Shown here piece after piece: positions 1 to 8,548 of a stretch of 64,000 nucleotides of DNA (its first letter is position 1; each line of letters starts with the position of its first letter). Origin of the DNA: Anderseniella sp963700735. Lineage in GTDB: Bacteria; Pseudomonadota; Alphaproteobacteria; Rhizobiales; Aestuariivirgaceae. The stretch is from assembly GCA_963700735.1 (NCBI GenBank), contig CAVOYR010000005.1, forward strand, positions 310,001 to 374,000. Direction: 5' to 3'. Position numbers and translations under genes: made by a program. The notes below the pieces were generated by a model, which worked only from the letters and a program-made list of their open reading frames with translations, had not been told where the DNA came from and searched no databases.

Positions 1-67
1 CCGTAAAATGTCACGGCCCGCCTTAAGGAAGCGTTCACGCGGGCATGCAGCAGCCGCAGGCCGGGGC

Positions 68-472
68 TCAGTCGCGGCCTAGCACCGAAGCGTCCACCGG
101 CGTCAGCTCGATGGATTCACCGCAGCCGCAGGCGCTGGTCTGGTTGGGATTGGCGAAGGTGAAGCCCGAGCGCAGCTTCGACACCTCATAGTCCATGGTG
201 GTGCCGAACAGGAACAGCACGGCCTTTGCCTCGACAATGACGCGGGCGCCCTTTTCCTCGATCACCTCGTCGAACCGTTCCGGCTCGTCGACGAACTGCA
301 TGGTGTATTCCATGCCGGCGCAGCCGCCGTTCTTCACGCCGATGCGCAGGCCGGCAGCTTCCTTGCCGGACTTCGCCATCAAAGACTTGATGCGGTCAGC
401 AGCCGCATCGGTCAGCGACATGACCTTGGGCCGGGTGCGGGTAGCGGGGGTGTTGATGTCCATGGCTGTCAT
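68..472 (-). CDS. sufA: A-type Fe-S carrier SufA/IscA (HesB family)
   Basis: 134-residue A-type iron-sulfur carrier that accepts clusters from the SufBCD scaffold and hands them to apo-proteins in the cytoplasm. The family's three cysteines are present: C51 in NGGCAGMEY and C115/C117 in SACGCGES near the C-terminus. The first 15 or so residues are a variable extension. The ATG is six bases after the stop of the preceding sufT, with GGTGA about eight bases upstream, so it is probably co-transcribed as the last suf gene. The split between the names SufA, IscA and ErpA cannot be made from sequence alone; SufA is chosen from the operon. Confidence 0.92.
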   Translation of the reverse strand: MTAMDINTPATRTRPKVMSLTDAAADRIKSLMAKSGKEAAGLRIGVKNGGCAGMEYTMQFVDEPERFDEVIEEKGARVIVEAKAVLFLFGTTMDYEVSKLRSGFTFANPNQTSACGCGESIELTPVDASVLGRD

Positions 473-478
473 ATGATG

Positions 479-889
479 TCACCACATGTTCAATGCAACG
501 CGGGCCTCGTCAGACATGCGTGACGGGTCCCACGGCGGTTCGAACGTCAGGTTCACGTCGACGTCCATGACGCCCTCGACGGTGCGCACCGCATCGGCCA
601 CCCAGCCGGGCATGTCGCCGGCAACGGGGCAGCCGGGCGCGGTCAGCGTCATGTCGATCTTCACCGTCCGGTCGTCCTCCACGTCAATCTTGTAGATCAG
701 GCCGAGCTCGAAGATGTCGACCGGGATTTCCGGGTCATAGACGGTCTTGAGCGCGGCGATCATGTCGTCGGTCATCCGGTTCAGCTCATCCTTGGGAATG
801 GCGGACTGGACTTCCGGGTTATGGTGGTCGGCCTGGACGCTGTCCGGCACGGGGGCCGGCGCGCAGGATGTGTCGTTGTCTTGCATCAT
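479..889 (-). CDS. sufT: SufT / MIP18-family (DUF59) Fe-S maturation factor
   Basis: 136-residue DUF59 (MIP18-like) protein, an auxiliary factor for maturation of Fe-S proteins and a regular member of suf operons. The DPEIPVDI motif (about residues 52-59) and the conserved cysteine in LTAPGCP (C87) are both present. The first 35 residues are low-complexity and probably disordered. It lies 12 bases after sufS and 6 bases before sufA, consistent with one transcript. Two adjacent ATGs open the frame; either could be used. Confidence 0.9.
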   Translation of the reverse strand: MMQDNDTSCAPAPVPDSVQADHHNPEVQSAIPKDELNRMTDDMIAALKTVYDPEIPVDIFELGLIYKIDVEDDRTVKIDMTLTAPGCPVAGDMPGWVADAVRTVEGVMDVDVNLTFEPPWDPSRMSDEARVALNMW

Positions 890-901
890 TTTCCTAGCCT
901 A

Positions 902-2155
902 TCACATGAACATCTTCTGTGCAGATGTAAGCGCATCTGCCAGTCGATCAATGTCTTCGCGGGTATTGTACATGGCCAGCGACGCCCGGCAGGTGGCCGT
1001 GACGCCAAAGCGCTGCAGCAGCGGCATGGTGCAGTGGGTGCCTGCCCTCACCGCCACGCCGTAACGGTCGATGACGGTCGAGATGTCGTGGGCATGCGCG
1101 CCTTCCATGGCAAACGAGATGATCGCACCCTTGGTGGGCGAGGTGCCGTAGATGCGCAGCGAATTGACCGACTTCAGCCGCTCGTTGGCATACTCCAGCA
1201 ACGAGGCCTCATGGGCAGCAATGGCCTCGCGGCCCACCTCGTCCATGTAGTCCAGCGCCGCGCCAAGGCCGATGGCCTGCACGATCGGCGGCGTGCCTGC
1301 CTCGAAACGGTGCGGCGGATCATTGTAGGTCACGCCATCCTGCGTCACCTCGAAGATCATTTCGCCACCACCCTGGTAGGGCGGCATCTTCGCCAGCAGG
1401 TCACGCCGGCCATACAGCACGCCGATGCCTGAAGGACCGTAAAGCTTGTGGCCGGTCATGACGTAGAAATCGGCGTCCAGGTCCTGCACGTCCACCGGCA
1501 TGTGTACCGCCGCCTGCGAACCGTCCACCAGCACCGGGATGCCGCGCTCATGGGCAATCCGGATGATCTCCTTCACCGGCACCACGGTGCCCAGCGCGTT
1601 GGACATGTGGGTGATTGCAACCATCTTCGTGCGCGGCGTCAGCGTCTTGACGAAGTCCTCGACGTGCAGCGTGCCGGCATCGTCCACCGGCACCCAGCGG
1701 ATGTTGGCGCCGCGGCGTTCGCGGTGGAAGTGCCACGGCACGATGTTGGAGTGATGCTCCAGGATCGAAATGACGATGTCGTCGCCCTCGCCGATCACCA
1801 TGCCGCCAAAGCTCTGCGCCACAAGGTTGATGGCGTCGGTGGCGTTGCGGGTGAAGATGATCTGCTCGGTGGACGGCGCGTTGAGGAACCGGCGGGCGCT
1901 CTCGCGCGCATCCTCGAAGGCCTGCGTGGCGGTGTTGGACAGGTAGTGCAGGCCTCGGTGAACGTTGGCGTACTCTTCCGAGTAGGCCTTCGTGATGCGG
2001 TCGATCACGACTTGCGGCTTCTGGGCAGACGCTGCGTTGTCGAGATAGGTCAGCGGCTTGTCGCCATAGACCGGCTTCGACAGGATCGGAAAGTCCGCCC
2101 TGATGCGCTCAACGTCGAAGGTGGCCGGCTGGATCTTCTTCAATGCTTCACTCAT
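902..2155 (-). CDS. sufS: Cysteine desulfurase SufS (class II)
   Basis: 417-residue PLP-dependent cysteine desulfurase that supplies persulfide sulfur to the SUF scaffold. The PLP lysine is K237 in MTGHKLYGPSG, and the catalytic cysteine is C375 in RAGTHCTMP; the shorter lobe around this Cys and the overall length fit class II (SufS) rather than class I (IscS). It is the second desulfurase of the operon, matching the rhizobial sufS2-B-C-D-S1-X-A arrangement. Its ATG overlaps the end of the VOC gene by eight bases, suggesting translational coupling. No SufE gene is seen in the window. Confidence 0.95.
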   Translation of the reverse strand: MSEALKKIQPATFDVERIRADFPILSKPVYGDKPLTYLDNAASAQKPQVVIDRITKAYSEEYANVHRGLHYLSNTATQAFEDARESARRFLNAPSTEQIIFTRNATDAINLVAQSFGGMVIGEGDDIVISILEHHSNIVPWHFHRERRGANIRWVPVDDAGTLHVEDFVKTLTPRTKMVAITHMSNALGTVVPVKEIIRIAHERGIPVLVDGSQAAVHMPVDVQDLDADFYVMTGHKLYGPSGIGVLYGRRDLLAKMPPYQGGGEMIFEVTQDGVTYNDPPHRFEAGTPPIVQAIGLGAALDYMDEVGREAIAAHEASLLEYANERLKSVNSLRIYGTSPTKGAIISFAMEGAHAHDISTVIDRYGVAVRAGTHCTMPLLQRFGVTATCRASLAMYNTREDIDRLADALTSAQKMFM

Positions 2156-2528
2156 ACGACATGAACTCCATCAGCGAACCGTCGGGGTCGCGGAAATAGA
2201 CGCTGGTACCCTTGCCTCGGGCGCCGTAGCGCTCGCACGGGCCTTCCTCGATCTCGATGCCCCTTGCCTGCAAATGCTCGATGGCACCGGAAATCGGTCC
2301 GTGCCAGCGGAAGCACAGGTCGGAGTTGCCCGGCATCACCGGCAGCTTGGCGACCGGCAGGCCCGGCTGGTTGGGTCCGTGGATGTTCAGCTGCTGCTCA
2401 CCCCAGCGAAACTGGTAACCGTTGCCGAACGCAATTGCCTCGGCCCCCATCACGTCCACATAGAACGCACGCGCCTTTTCCCAGTCGGAGACGTGGATGA
2501 CACAGTGATCGAGGCTGACATGGGTCAT
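2148..2528 (-). CDS. VOC (glyoxalase/bleomycin-resistance) family protein inside the suf operon
   Basis: 126-residue vicinal-oxygen-chelate protein with the usual pattern: LDHCVIHVSDWEKARAFY at the N-terminus and YFRDPDGSLMEF at the C-terminus. H7 and E123 are possible metal ligands. VOC proteins include metal-dependent lyases, dioxygenases and drug-binding proteins; the substrate here cannot be told. The ATG at 2528 is preferred, although an in-frame TTG at 2543 overlaps the sufD stop by four bases and sits just after GGGAG. It separates sufD from sufS and overlaps sufS, so it is very likely part of the operon. Confidence 0.85.
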   Translation of the reverse strand: MTHVSLDHCVIHVSDWEKARAFYVDVMGAEAIAFGNGYQFRWGEQQLNIHGPNQPGLPVAKLPVMPGNSDLCFRWHGPISGAIEHLQARGIEIEEGPCERYGARGKGTSVYFRDPDGSLMEFMSYE

Positions 2529-2539
2529 GGGCGGTTGAC

Positions 2540-3817
2540 TCAAGCTCCCTTGCGCCGTTCGAGCCAGCCTTCGGCCAGGCCCGTCAGCACCTCGCGGATG
2601 GCATCGCTCTCGACGCCGTCGAAGGCCTCGGCCGCGAATGCGCCGATCAGCATGGACTTGGCCATCTGCTCCGGAATGCCGCGCGATTCGAGGTAGAACA
2701 TGTGGTCTTCATCGAGGTCACCCGAGGTGGCACCGTGGCCGCAGACCACGTCGTCGGCGTAGATTTCCAGCTCGGGCTTTGCGTCAAACTCGGCCTCGTC
2801 GGACAGCAGCAGCGCGTGGGACGACTGGTTGCCGTCGGTCTTCTGCGCGTCGCGGCGCACGATTGCCTTGCCCTGGAAGATGCCGCGCGCGGCTTCATCC
2901 ATGACGCACTTGAACACCTCGCGCGACAGGCACTGCGGCACGGCGTGGTCGATCACCAGCCGGGTGTCGCAATGCTGCTTGCCGGTGATCAGGTAGGCAC
3001 CCGACACGTGGCTTTCGCTGCCTTCACCGTCGAAGGTGACGAAGCCCTGCTGCCGTGTGGCGCGGCCACCCATGGTCAGCGTGAAGTCCTTGAAGTGGGC
3101 GGCCTTGCCCAGGCGCACGTCGGCGTTGGAAAGGTGAATCCCGTCAAGGCCTTCCTCCTGCACCTTGATGCGGTCGAGGCGGGCATTGTCGCCCACGTGG
3201 ATCTGCGTGACGGCATTGGACATGTACTCGCCCTCCCCGCCGATGTGGGTCTCGATGATGGTGGCCGATGCGCCCTCCTCCAGCACGATCACGTTGCGGG
3301 TGGTGTAGGTAGCGGCTTGCGCGCCCGTGGTCACGAACAGCAGTTCGATGGGTGCATCGACGTTGCTGCCTGCCTTGAAGGTGAGGACCGCGCCGTCAGA
3401 CATGAACGCGAGGTTCAGCGCGGCAATCGGGTCGGTCGAGCCAGACGCCAGGTGGTCGCTGCCGGCCTCAGCCAGAGAGGCAAAGGTTACATCGCCCGCA
3501 GGCAGCTTCGAACGGGCTTCGTCGTACTTGCCATCAACAAACACCAGCCGCGCCTTGGCCACATCGGCAAACGGCGTGGCAGCGACAAGCGCGTCGACTG
3601 CGCGGGCGTCTGCGTGGGTGCCGGCAGCCGGCGGCAGCGCCCTCGATATGATCTGGCGAAGGTCGGTCCACTTCCAGTCTTCCATGCGCCGGTGCGGCAG
3701 GCCGGTCTGGGCAAACTGCCGGAACGCCGTTTCGCGCACGCTGGCCAGGTCGCCATGTGCCTTGAAGGCATCGGCAAAGGCCGTTTCGGCGGGTGTTTTC
3801 ATCAGGGTTACGGTCAT
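2540..3817 (-). CDS. sufD: Fe-S cluster assembly scaffold component SufD
   Basis: 425-residue SufD, which pairs with SufB and the ATPase SufC to form the SufBC2D scaffold. The SufBD beta-helix core is recognisable, for example LSREVFKCVMDEAARGIFQGK followed at some distance by EIYADDVVCGHGATSGDLDED. The C-terminal helical ending resembles other SufD proteins. The ATG at 3817 was chosen because GGAAGG lies just upstream, only 14 bases after sufC, and because the frame upstream is out-of-frame sufC sequence. An alternative ATG (Met-Lys-Thr-Pro) lies five codons in. Confidence 0.94.
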   Translation of the reverse strand: MTVTLMKTPAETAFADAFKAHGDLASVRETAFRQFAQTGLPHRRMEDWKWTDLRQIISRALPPAAGTHADARAVDALVAATPFADVAKARLVFVDGKYDEARSKLPAGDVTFASLAEAGSDHLASGSTDPIAALNLAFMSDGAVLTFKAGSNVDAPIELLFVTTGAQAATYTTRNVIVLEEGASATIIETHIGGEGEYMSNAVTQIHVGDNARLDRIKVQEEGLDGIHLSNADVRLGKAAHFKDFTLTMGGRATRQQGFVTFDGEGSESHVSGAYLITGKQHCDTRLVIDHAVPQCLSREVFKCVMDEAARGIFQGKAIVRRDAQKTDGNQSSHALLLSDEAEFDAKPELEIYADDVVCGHGATSGDLDEDHMFYLESRGIPEQMAKSMLIGAFAAEAFDGVESDAIREVLTGLAEGWLERRKGA

Positions 3818-3831
3818 GGGGTACCTTCCAG

Positions 3832-4578
3832 TTACGCCGCGAACGCCGCGTAGCCGTCCTTCTCCAGTTCGAGCGCCAGCTCCTTGCCGCCGGACTTGAC
3901 GATGCGGCCATCCGACATGACGTGCACCTTGTCCGGCACGATGTAGTCGAGCAGCCGCTGGTAGTGGGTGATGACCAGCATGGCGCGATCGGGAGAGCGC
4001 AGCGCGTTGACGCCCTCGGCCACCACGCGCAGGGCGTCGATGTCGAGGCCTGAGTCGGTCTCGTCGAGAATGCACAGGCTTGGCTCGAGAACCGCCATCT
4101 GCAGGATTTCGGCGCGCTTCTTTTCGCCGCCCGAAAAGCCGACGTTCACCGGCCGCTTCAGCATGTCGGTGGTCACGTTCAGCCTGTCGGCGCGTTCACG
4201 CACAAAGCGCATGAAGTCGGGCGTGGTCATCTCGGCTTCACCGCGCGCCTTGCGCTGCGAGTTGAGCGCAACCTTGAGGAACTGCATGGTGGCAACGCCG
4301 GGGATCTCGATGGGGTACTGGAACGCCAGGAACACACCGGCAGCAGCTCGCTCATCGGCGCCCATCTCTGCCAGGTCCTGTCCCTTGAACAGGATCGAGC
4401 CCTCGGTGATCTCGTAGCCCGGCCGGCCCGCCAGCACGTAGCTGAGCGTCGACTTGCCCGAGCCGTTCGGCCCCATGATCGCGGCGATCTCGCCTGCGTG
4501 CAGCACCAGGTCGAGGCCCTTGATGATCTGCTTGTCTTCTTCTTCCAGCTTGACGTGGAGGTTCTTGATTTCCAGCAT
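3832..4578 (-). CDS. sufC: Fe-S assembly ATPase SufC
   Basis: 248-residue ABC-type ATPase of the SufBC2D complex. Walker A is GPNGSGKS (residues 36-43), the Q-loop is in FQYPIEIPG, the signature is FSGGEKKR (about 148-155), and Walker B is ILDETDSGLD (about 170-179), where the D-for-E pattern ETDSGLDIDAL is typical of SufC. There is no membrane partner, as expected. AGGAGCC precedes the ATG. It follows the 133-residue exported protein gene rather than sufB directly, which is unusual. Confidence 0.97.
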   Translation of the reverse strand: MLEIKNLHVKLEEEDKQIIKGLDLVLHAGEIAAIMGPNGSGKSTLSYVLAGRPGYEITEGSILFKGQDLAEMGADERAAAGVFLAFQYPIEIPGVATMQFLKVALNSQRKARGEAEMTTPDFMRFVRERADRLNVTTDMLKRPVNVGFSGGEKKRAEILQMAVLEPSLCILDETDSGLDIDALRVVAEGVNALRSPDRAMLVITHYQRLLDYIVPDKVHVMSDGRIVKSGGKELALELEKDGYAAFAA

Positions 4579-4626
4579 GTTTCGGCTCCTGAATTTCGTG
4601 AATTCTGTTGATTTCGATTGCCCGGT

Positions 4627-5028
4627 TCACGGGCAGTTTGCTGTGGCCCACTTGCCGGCGTTGTCGCCGCGGCCGCACATCATCTGCAGCCCGAGGCTTT
4701 CCAGCTTCCAGGCTTGCGACGTGCCGGGCACGACAATGGCGCGATAGCGCTCGCCCTGGACCGAGTCATCTAGAAAACCGGACTTCTCGATGTCGATCAC
4801 GACGGACTGGCCGTCGTCGGACTTGCGCAGGTTGATGGTCATTGCAGGCTTGCCCTCAAGTGACTCGGGGTGGCCCTCGATGATGTCCTGCAACAGCAGC
4901 AGCGCGGATGGACCCTCGAGTGGGGTGTAGTCCGTCAGGTCAACGGGCGCGTACCCTTCGATGGGGTTGGCCGCTGCCGGCAAAGCGAACGAGGCCATCA
5001 CGGCCAGCGTCATTGCAAATGTCTTCAT
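4627..5028 (-). CDS. Small predicted exported protein inserted between sufB and sufC
   Basis: 133 residues beginning with a clear signal peptide (MKTFAMTLAVMASFALPAAA, cleavage probably after AANP or just before). The mature part is acidic, with two cysteines near the C-terminus (MMCGRG and ATANCP) that could form a disulfide in the periplasm. I do not recognise the family. Its ATG overlaps the stop of the preceding 75-residue membrane-protein gene in an ATGA arrangement, so the two are probably translationally coupled. A periplasmic protein in an operon for a cytoplasmic assembly machine is unexpected. Confidence 0.75.
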   Translation of the reverse strand: MKTFAMTLAVMASFALPAAANPIEGYAPVDLTDYTPLEGPSALLLLQDIIEGHPESLEGKPAMTINLRKSDDGQSVVIDIEKSGFLDDSVQGERYRAIVVPGTSQAWKLESLGLQMMCGRGDNAGKWATANCP

Positions 5029-5252
5029 GCTTTCGTCTTTCGCACAAACAGCATCGCCTCTCCGGCGATCCAGCAGATGAAGGCCGACGCCGCGATCAGC
5101 ATTGGCGCGTTGACCCACGCGGCCTTGCCTTCGACGGCCCCGCCGAAATTGATACCGAACGCCCAGAACAGGACGGCAAACGGCAAGGCCAGGAGAAAGA
5201 TCTTCCGCGCCTGGCCGGTAAAGGTGGCCAGCTTGTCTTCCTGCCCGCTCAT
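5025..5252 (-). CDS. Small two-TM membrane protein inserted between sufB and sufC
   Basis: 75 residues. A short cytoplasmic-looking N-terminus (MSGQEDKLATFTGQARK) is followed by a membrane segment at about 18-36, a short loop, a second at about 50-68 and a basic tail (VRKTKA). The gene starts in a TGATG junction with the sufB stop (one shared base) and ends overlapping the next gene by ATGA, so both of its junctions are coupled. I do not recognise the family. The coupling on both sides argues it is real despite its size. Confidence 0.75.
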   Translation of the reverse strand: MSGQEDKLATFTGQARKIFLLALPFAVLFWAFGINFGGAVEGKAAWVNAPMLIAASAFICWIAGEAMLFVRKTKA

Positions 5253-6769
5253 CAGCCAACCGAGCCTTCCAGCGAGATACCGATCAGCTTCTGCGTTTCG
5301 GCCATGAACTCCATCGGCAACTGCTGCAGCACGTCGCGCACGAAGCCGTTGACGACCAACGCCACTGCCTCTTCCTCGTTGAGGCCGCGCGACTGGCAAT
5401 AGAACAGCATGTCGTCGGAAATCTTCGACGTGGTGGCCTCGTGCTCGAACGTTGCCGTGCGGGTCTTGGCCTCGATGTAGGGCACGGTGTGGGCGCCGCA
5501 CTTGTCGCCGATCAGCAGCGAGTCGCACTGGGTGAAGTTGCGGGCGTTCTTCGCCTTCGGGTGGGTGGTGACCAGGCCGCGATAGGTGTTGTCGGAATGG
5601 CCCGCCGCGATGCCCTTGGAGATGATGCGGCTCGTGGTGTTCTTGCCGAGGTGGATCATCTTGGTGCCGCTATCGACCTGCTGGTAGCCATTGGAAATGG
5701 CAATCGAGTAGAACTCGCCACGGCTGTTGTCGCCGCGCAGGATGCAGGACGGGTACTTCCAGGTGATGGCAGACCCAGTCTCGACCTGCGTCCACGACAC
5801 CTTGGAGTTGTTGCCCCGGCAGTCGGCACGCTTGGTGACGAAGTTGTAGATGCCGCCCTTGCCGTCCTTGTCGCCCGGGTACCAGTTCTGCACGGTGGAG
5901 TACTTGATCTCGGAGTCCTCGAGCGCGACAAGCTCGACCACGGCTGCATGAAGCTGGTTCTCATCGCGCATCGGCGCGGTGCAGCCTTCGAGATAGGACA
6001 CGTAGGAGCCCTTGTCGGCGATGATCAGCGTGCGCTCGAACTGGCCGGTGTTTTCGGCGTTGATGCGGAAGTAGGTCGACAGTTCCATGGGGCAGCGCAC
6101 GCCCTCGGGGATGTAGACGAACGAACCGTCGGTAAACACGGCAGAGTTCAGCGCGGCATAATAGTTGTCGGCCTGCGGCACCACCGAGAAAAGGTACTTC
6201 TGCACCAGCTCCGGGTGTTCGCGGATGGCCTCGGAGATCGAGCAGAAGATCACCCCGGCCTTCGCCAGTTCCTTCTTGAACGTTGTCACCACCGACACGG
6301 AGTCGAACACGGCATCCACCGCCACGTTGCCGGAGGTGTAGCTGATGCCGCCCTCCTCATCGAGGCCGCTCGGCTCGCCCTGCTTGCGCACGCCGGCAAG
6401 GATTTCCTGTTCCTTCAGCGGAATGCCCAGCTTGGCATAGGTCGCAAGCAGTTCCGGATCGACCTCGTCGAGGCTCTTCGGCCCGGTCTGCCCCTTGGGC
6501 GCCGAGTAGTAGTAGATGTCGTTGAAGTCGATCTTCGGATAGTGGACCTTGGCCCAGGTCGGCTCGTCCATCTTCAGCCAGCGCTGGTAGGCCACGAGAC
6601 GCTGCTCGAGCATCCACTCCGGCTCGTCCTTCTTGGCGGAGATGAAACGGATGACCTCTTCCGACAGGCCCTTCGGCGCGGTGTCGGATTCGATAATGGT
6701 CTCGAAACCGTACTTGTACTTGTCGACGTCGATCTGCTTGACGGCTTCAATCGTTTCGATATCGGGCAT
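5252..6769 (-). CDS. sufB: Fe-S cluster assembly scaffold SufB
   Basis: 505-residue SufB, the cluster-building scaffold of the SUF system. Characteristic segments are clear: KYKYGFETIIESDTAPKGL near the N-terminus, YIPEGVRCPMELSTYFRIN, YLEGCTAPMRDENQLHAAVVE and the C-terminal SRGLNEEEAVALVVNGF. The cysteine in CDSLLIGDKCGAHTVPY lies where SufB proteins carry the residue used in cluster or sulfur transfer. It lies 31 bases downstream of the IscS-type desulfurase gene. Length and motifs are normal. Confidence 0.97.
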   Translation of the reverse strand: MPDIETIEAVKQIDVDKYKYGFETIIESDTAPKGLSEEVIRFISAKKDEPEWMLEQRLVAYQRWLKMDEPTWAKVHYPKIDFNDIYYYSAPKGQTGPKSLDEVDPELLATYAKLGIPLKEQEILAGVRKQGEPSGLDEEGGISYTSGNVAVDAVFDSVSVVTTFKKELAKAGVIFCSISEAIREHPELVQKYLFSVVPQADNYYAALNSAVFTDGSFVYIPEGVRCPMELSTYFRINAENTGQFERTLIIADKGSYVSYLEGCTAPMRDENQLHAAVVELVALEDSEIKYSTVQNWYPGDKDGKGGIYNFVTKRADCRGNNSKVSWTQVETGSAITWKYPSCILRGDNSRGEFYSIAISNGYQQVDSGTKMIHLGKNTTSRIISKGIAAGHSDNTYRGLVTTHPKAKNARNFTQCDSLLIGDKCGAHTVPYIEAKTRTATFEHEATTSKISDDMLFYCQSRGLNEEEAVALVVNGFVRDVLQQLPMEFMAETQKLIGISLEGSVG

Positions 6770-6800
6770 GACTGCCTTCTCCTTCGCTCAAGATTTCACA

Positions 6801-7916
6801 TCAGGCAGCGGCGGTCTGCGCCACGTGGCGCCCCGCAATGCGCTGCCAGCAATTCACAAACTTGTCCGCGTCTGCTGCGGTCGAATTCCAGCCCAGGCTG
6901 ACCCTGATGGCCGAGGCCACCTGACGGGCAGGTACGCCCATCGCCTGCAGCACGTGGCTCGCTGCCACCTTGCCGGACGAGCAAGCCGAGCCGGATGACA
7001 CGGCAACACCCTCCAGGTCGAACGAGATCAGCGCCGTATCGGCGGCCAGCCCCTCAAGGGCAAAACAGATGGTGTTGGGCAAGCGTTCCACTTCGTCCGA
7101 AAAAATCCGCAGCGGACCGGGGCCGTCTTCGAGTGCTGCTTCAATGACACCGCGCAACGTCTTGATGTCAGATTCGTTTTTGCCAGCCGCCTTGACCGCT
7201 GCGGCAAAGCCGGCAATCGCTGCCACGTTTTCGGTGCCAGCCCGGCGGCGAAGCTCCTGCCCACCACCACGGATGAGCGGCGCAACACTCAGGCCATCAC
7301 GCACCACCAGCGCGCCCACGCCCTGCGGCCCGCCCAGCTTGTGGGCCGAGACGCTCAGCATGTCGATGCCCAGCAGGCCCATGTTGACCGGCACCTTGCC
7401 GAATGCCTGCACCGCGTCGCAATGCACCAGCGCGCCGTGCTTCTGTGCCAGTGCGACGACGTCCGCGACCGGCTGGATGGCGCCCGTCTCATTGTTGGCC
7501 AGCATCACAGACACCAGCGCGCGGCCTTCGCCGTTACCCAGGAGTTCATCGAGAGCATCGAGGCGGATGACGCCCTGCCCGGTCACCGGGACCAGCGTGA
7601 CCTGCTTGCCCGCAGCCCTTGCCGCCTCGAGCACGCACGGGTGCTCTATGGCAGACACGATGATGCGGTCCACATCCACGCCACGGATGGCCTGATTGCA
7701 GCTTTCAGAACCACCCGAGGTGAATATGACCGTGGCCGGGATGGTGCCGAGCGCACGGGCGATGTCATCACGCGCGTTCTCGATCAGGGCGCGCGCCTTG
7801 CGGCCTTCACCATGCACCGACGAGGCGTTGCCGCACACATCCAGCGCCGCCATCATGGCGTCGCGGGCTTGCGGGCTGACCGGGCTGGTCGCGTTATGGT
7901 CGAGATAGGCGCGCAT
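6801..7916 (-). CDS. Cysteine desulfurase, IscS/NifS type (rhizobial SufS2)
   Basis: 371-residue class I (IscS/NifS-like) cysteine desulfurase. The PLP lysine is K193 in SVSAHKLGGPQG and the catalytic cysteine is C312 in SSGSACSSGK, on the longer mobile loop typical of class I. It opens the structural part of the operon directly after iscR (12-base gap). Known rhizobial suf operons likewise carry an extra desulfurase (sufS2) at this place. Substrate is L-cysteine; products are alanine and an enzyme persulfide. How it divides the work with SufS is not visible here. Confidence 0.92.
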   Translation of the reverse strand: MRAYLDHNATSPVSPQARDAMMAALDVCGNASSVHGEGRKARALIENARDDIARALGTIPATVIFTSGGSESCNQAIRGVDVDRIIVSAIEHPCVLEAARAAGKQVTLVPVTGQGVIRLDALDELLGNGEGRALVSVMLANNETGAIQPVADVVALAQKHGALVHCDAVQAFGKVPVNMGLLGIDMLSVSAHKLGGPQGVGALVVRDGLSVAPLIRGGGQELRRRAGTENVAAIAGFAAAVKAAGKNESDIKTLRGVIEAALEDGPGPLRIFSDEVERLPNTICFALEGLAADTALISFDLEGVAVSSGSACSSGKVAASHVLQAMGVPARQVASAIRVSLGWNSTAADADKFVNCWQRIAGRHVAQTAAA

Positions 7917-7928
7917 CTGGTTCCTGGT

Positions 7929-8408
7929 TCAGTTCGTGCTCTGGGTCATGGTGGTGACCGGGTGTGCCTTGGCGCGGCGGATCGAGGCTTCCAGCGCCAG
8001 GTTGCGCCGGCCAACCACGTCGCCCAGCGTGACCGCCGACAGGAAGCCGAACACCTGGCGTCCAAGTGCTGCCCACAGTTCATGGGTGACGCACTTTTCA
8101 CCGCGCACGCAGCCGTCGATGGCGTCGCCCTGGCAGCGGGTCACCTGCATAGGCTCGTCCACGGCGGAAATGATGTCGGCGATGTTGATCTCGTCGGCAG
8201 GCCGCGCCAGCGTGTAACCGCCGCCGGGGCCGCGCTGGCTTTCCACCAGCCCTGCCCGGCGCAGCTTTGAAAACAGCTGCTCGAGGTATTCCTGGCTGAT
8301 GTCCTGGCGTGCCGCCACATCACCAAGCGACACCCAAGCACCATCAGGCTGCGCACCGATATCGGTCATCGCCATCACTGCATATCTGCCCTTGGTCGAC
8401 ATCTTCAT
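7929..8408 (-). CDS. iscR: Rrf2-family Fe-S-sensing transcriptional regulator IscR
   Basis: 159-residue Rrf2-family regulator. The winged helix-turn-helix occupies about residues 1-70 (MKMSTKGRYAVMAM, then the PGGGYTLARP wing). C92, C100, C106 and H109 match the [2Fe-2S] ligand set of IscR (Cys3His). Start at ATG 8408 chosen from homology to the usual N-terminus and from GGTGATT upstream; a longer frame upstream lacks similarity. It heads the suf operon and would be expected to repress it when clusters are plentiful; a matching site lies over its promoter. Confidence 0.94.
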   Translation of the reverse strand: MKMSTKGRYAVMAMTDIGAQPDGAWVSLGDVAARQDISQEYLEQLFSKLRRAGLVESQRGPGGGYTLARPADEINIADIISAVDEPMQVTRCQGDAIDGCVRGEKCVTHELWAALGRQVFGFLSAVTLGDVVGRRNLALEASIRRAKAHPVTTMTQSTN

Positions 8409-8528
8409 CGCTGTAATCACCTTGTGCCGGCAGGTTGTCCGAGCCTGTTCAAACCGATTTGCTTGCAATTCGGCCTGTGAATTGTGTAAGACCGCGCCTT
8501 GACCGCTCTCTGGCAACGTCAGGCGCTT

Positions 8529-8545
8529 TCTTGAATAATTCTAAA
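8529..8545 (-). promoter_or_regulatory. Irr-type (ICE) box over the suf operon start site
   Basis: Read on the minus strand the 17-mer begins TTTAGAATTATTC and matches the ICE/Irr box pattern TTTRGAAYNRTTCYAAA at 15 of 17 positions, failing at two places in the right half. It overlaps the expected transcription start just downstream of the -10 hexamer, a position suited to repression. Irr control of suf genes by iron/haem status is known in rhizobia. No irr gene is in the window, so this is inference from sequence only. Confidence 0.55.
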
Positions 8546-8548
8546 CTG

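Noticed and set aside
2702..3853. 383-residue + strand frame opposite sufD
   Set aside because: Antisense shadow; sufD is unmistakable on the other strand.
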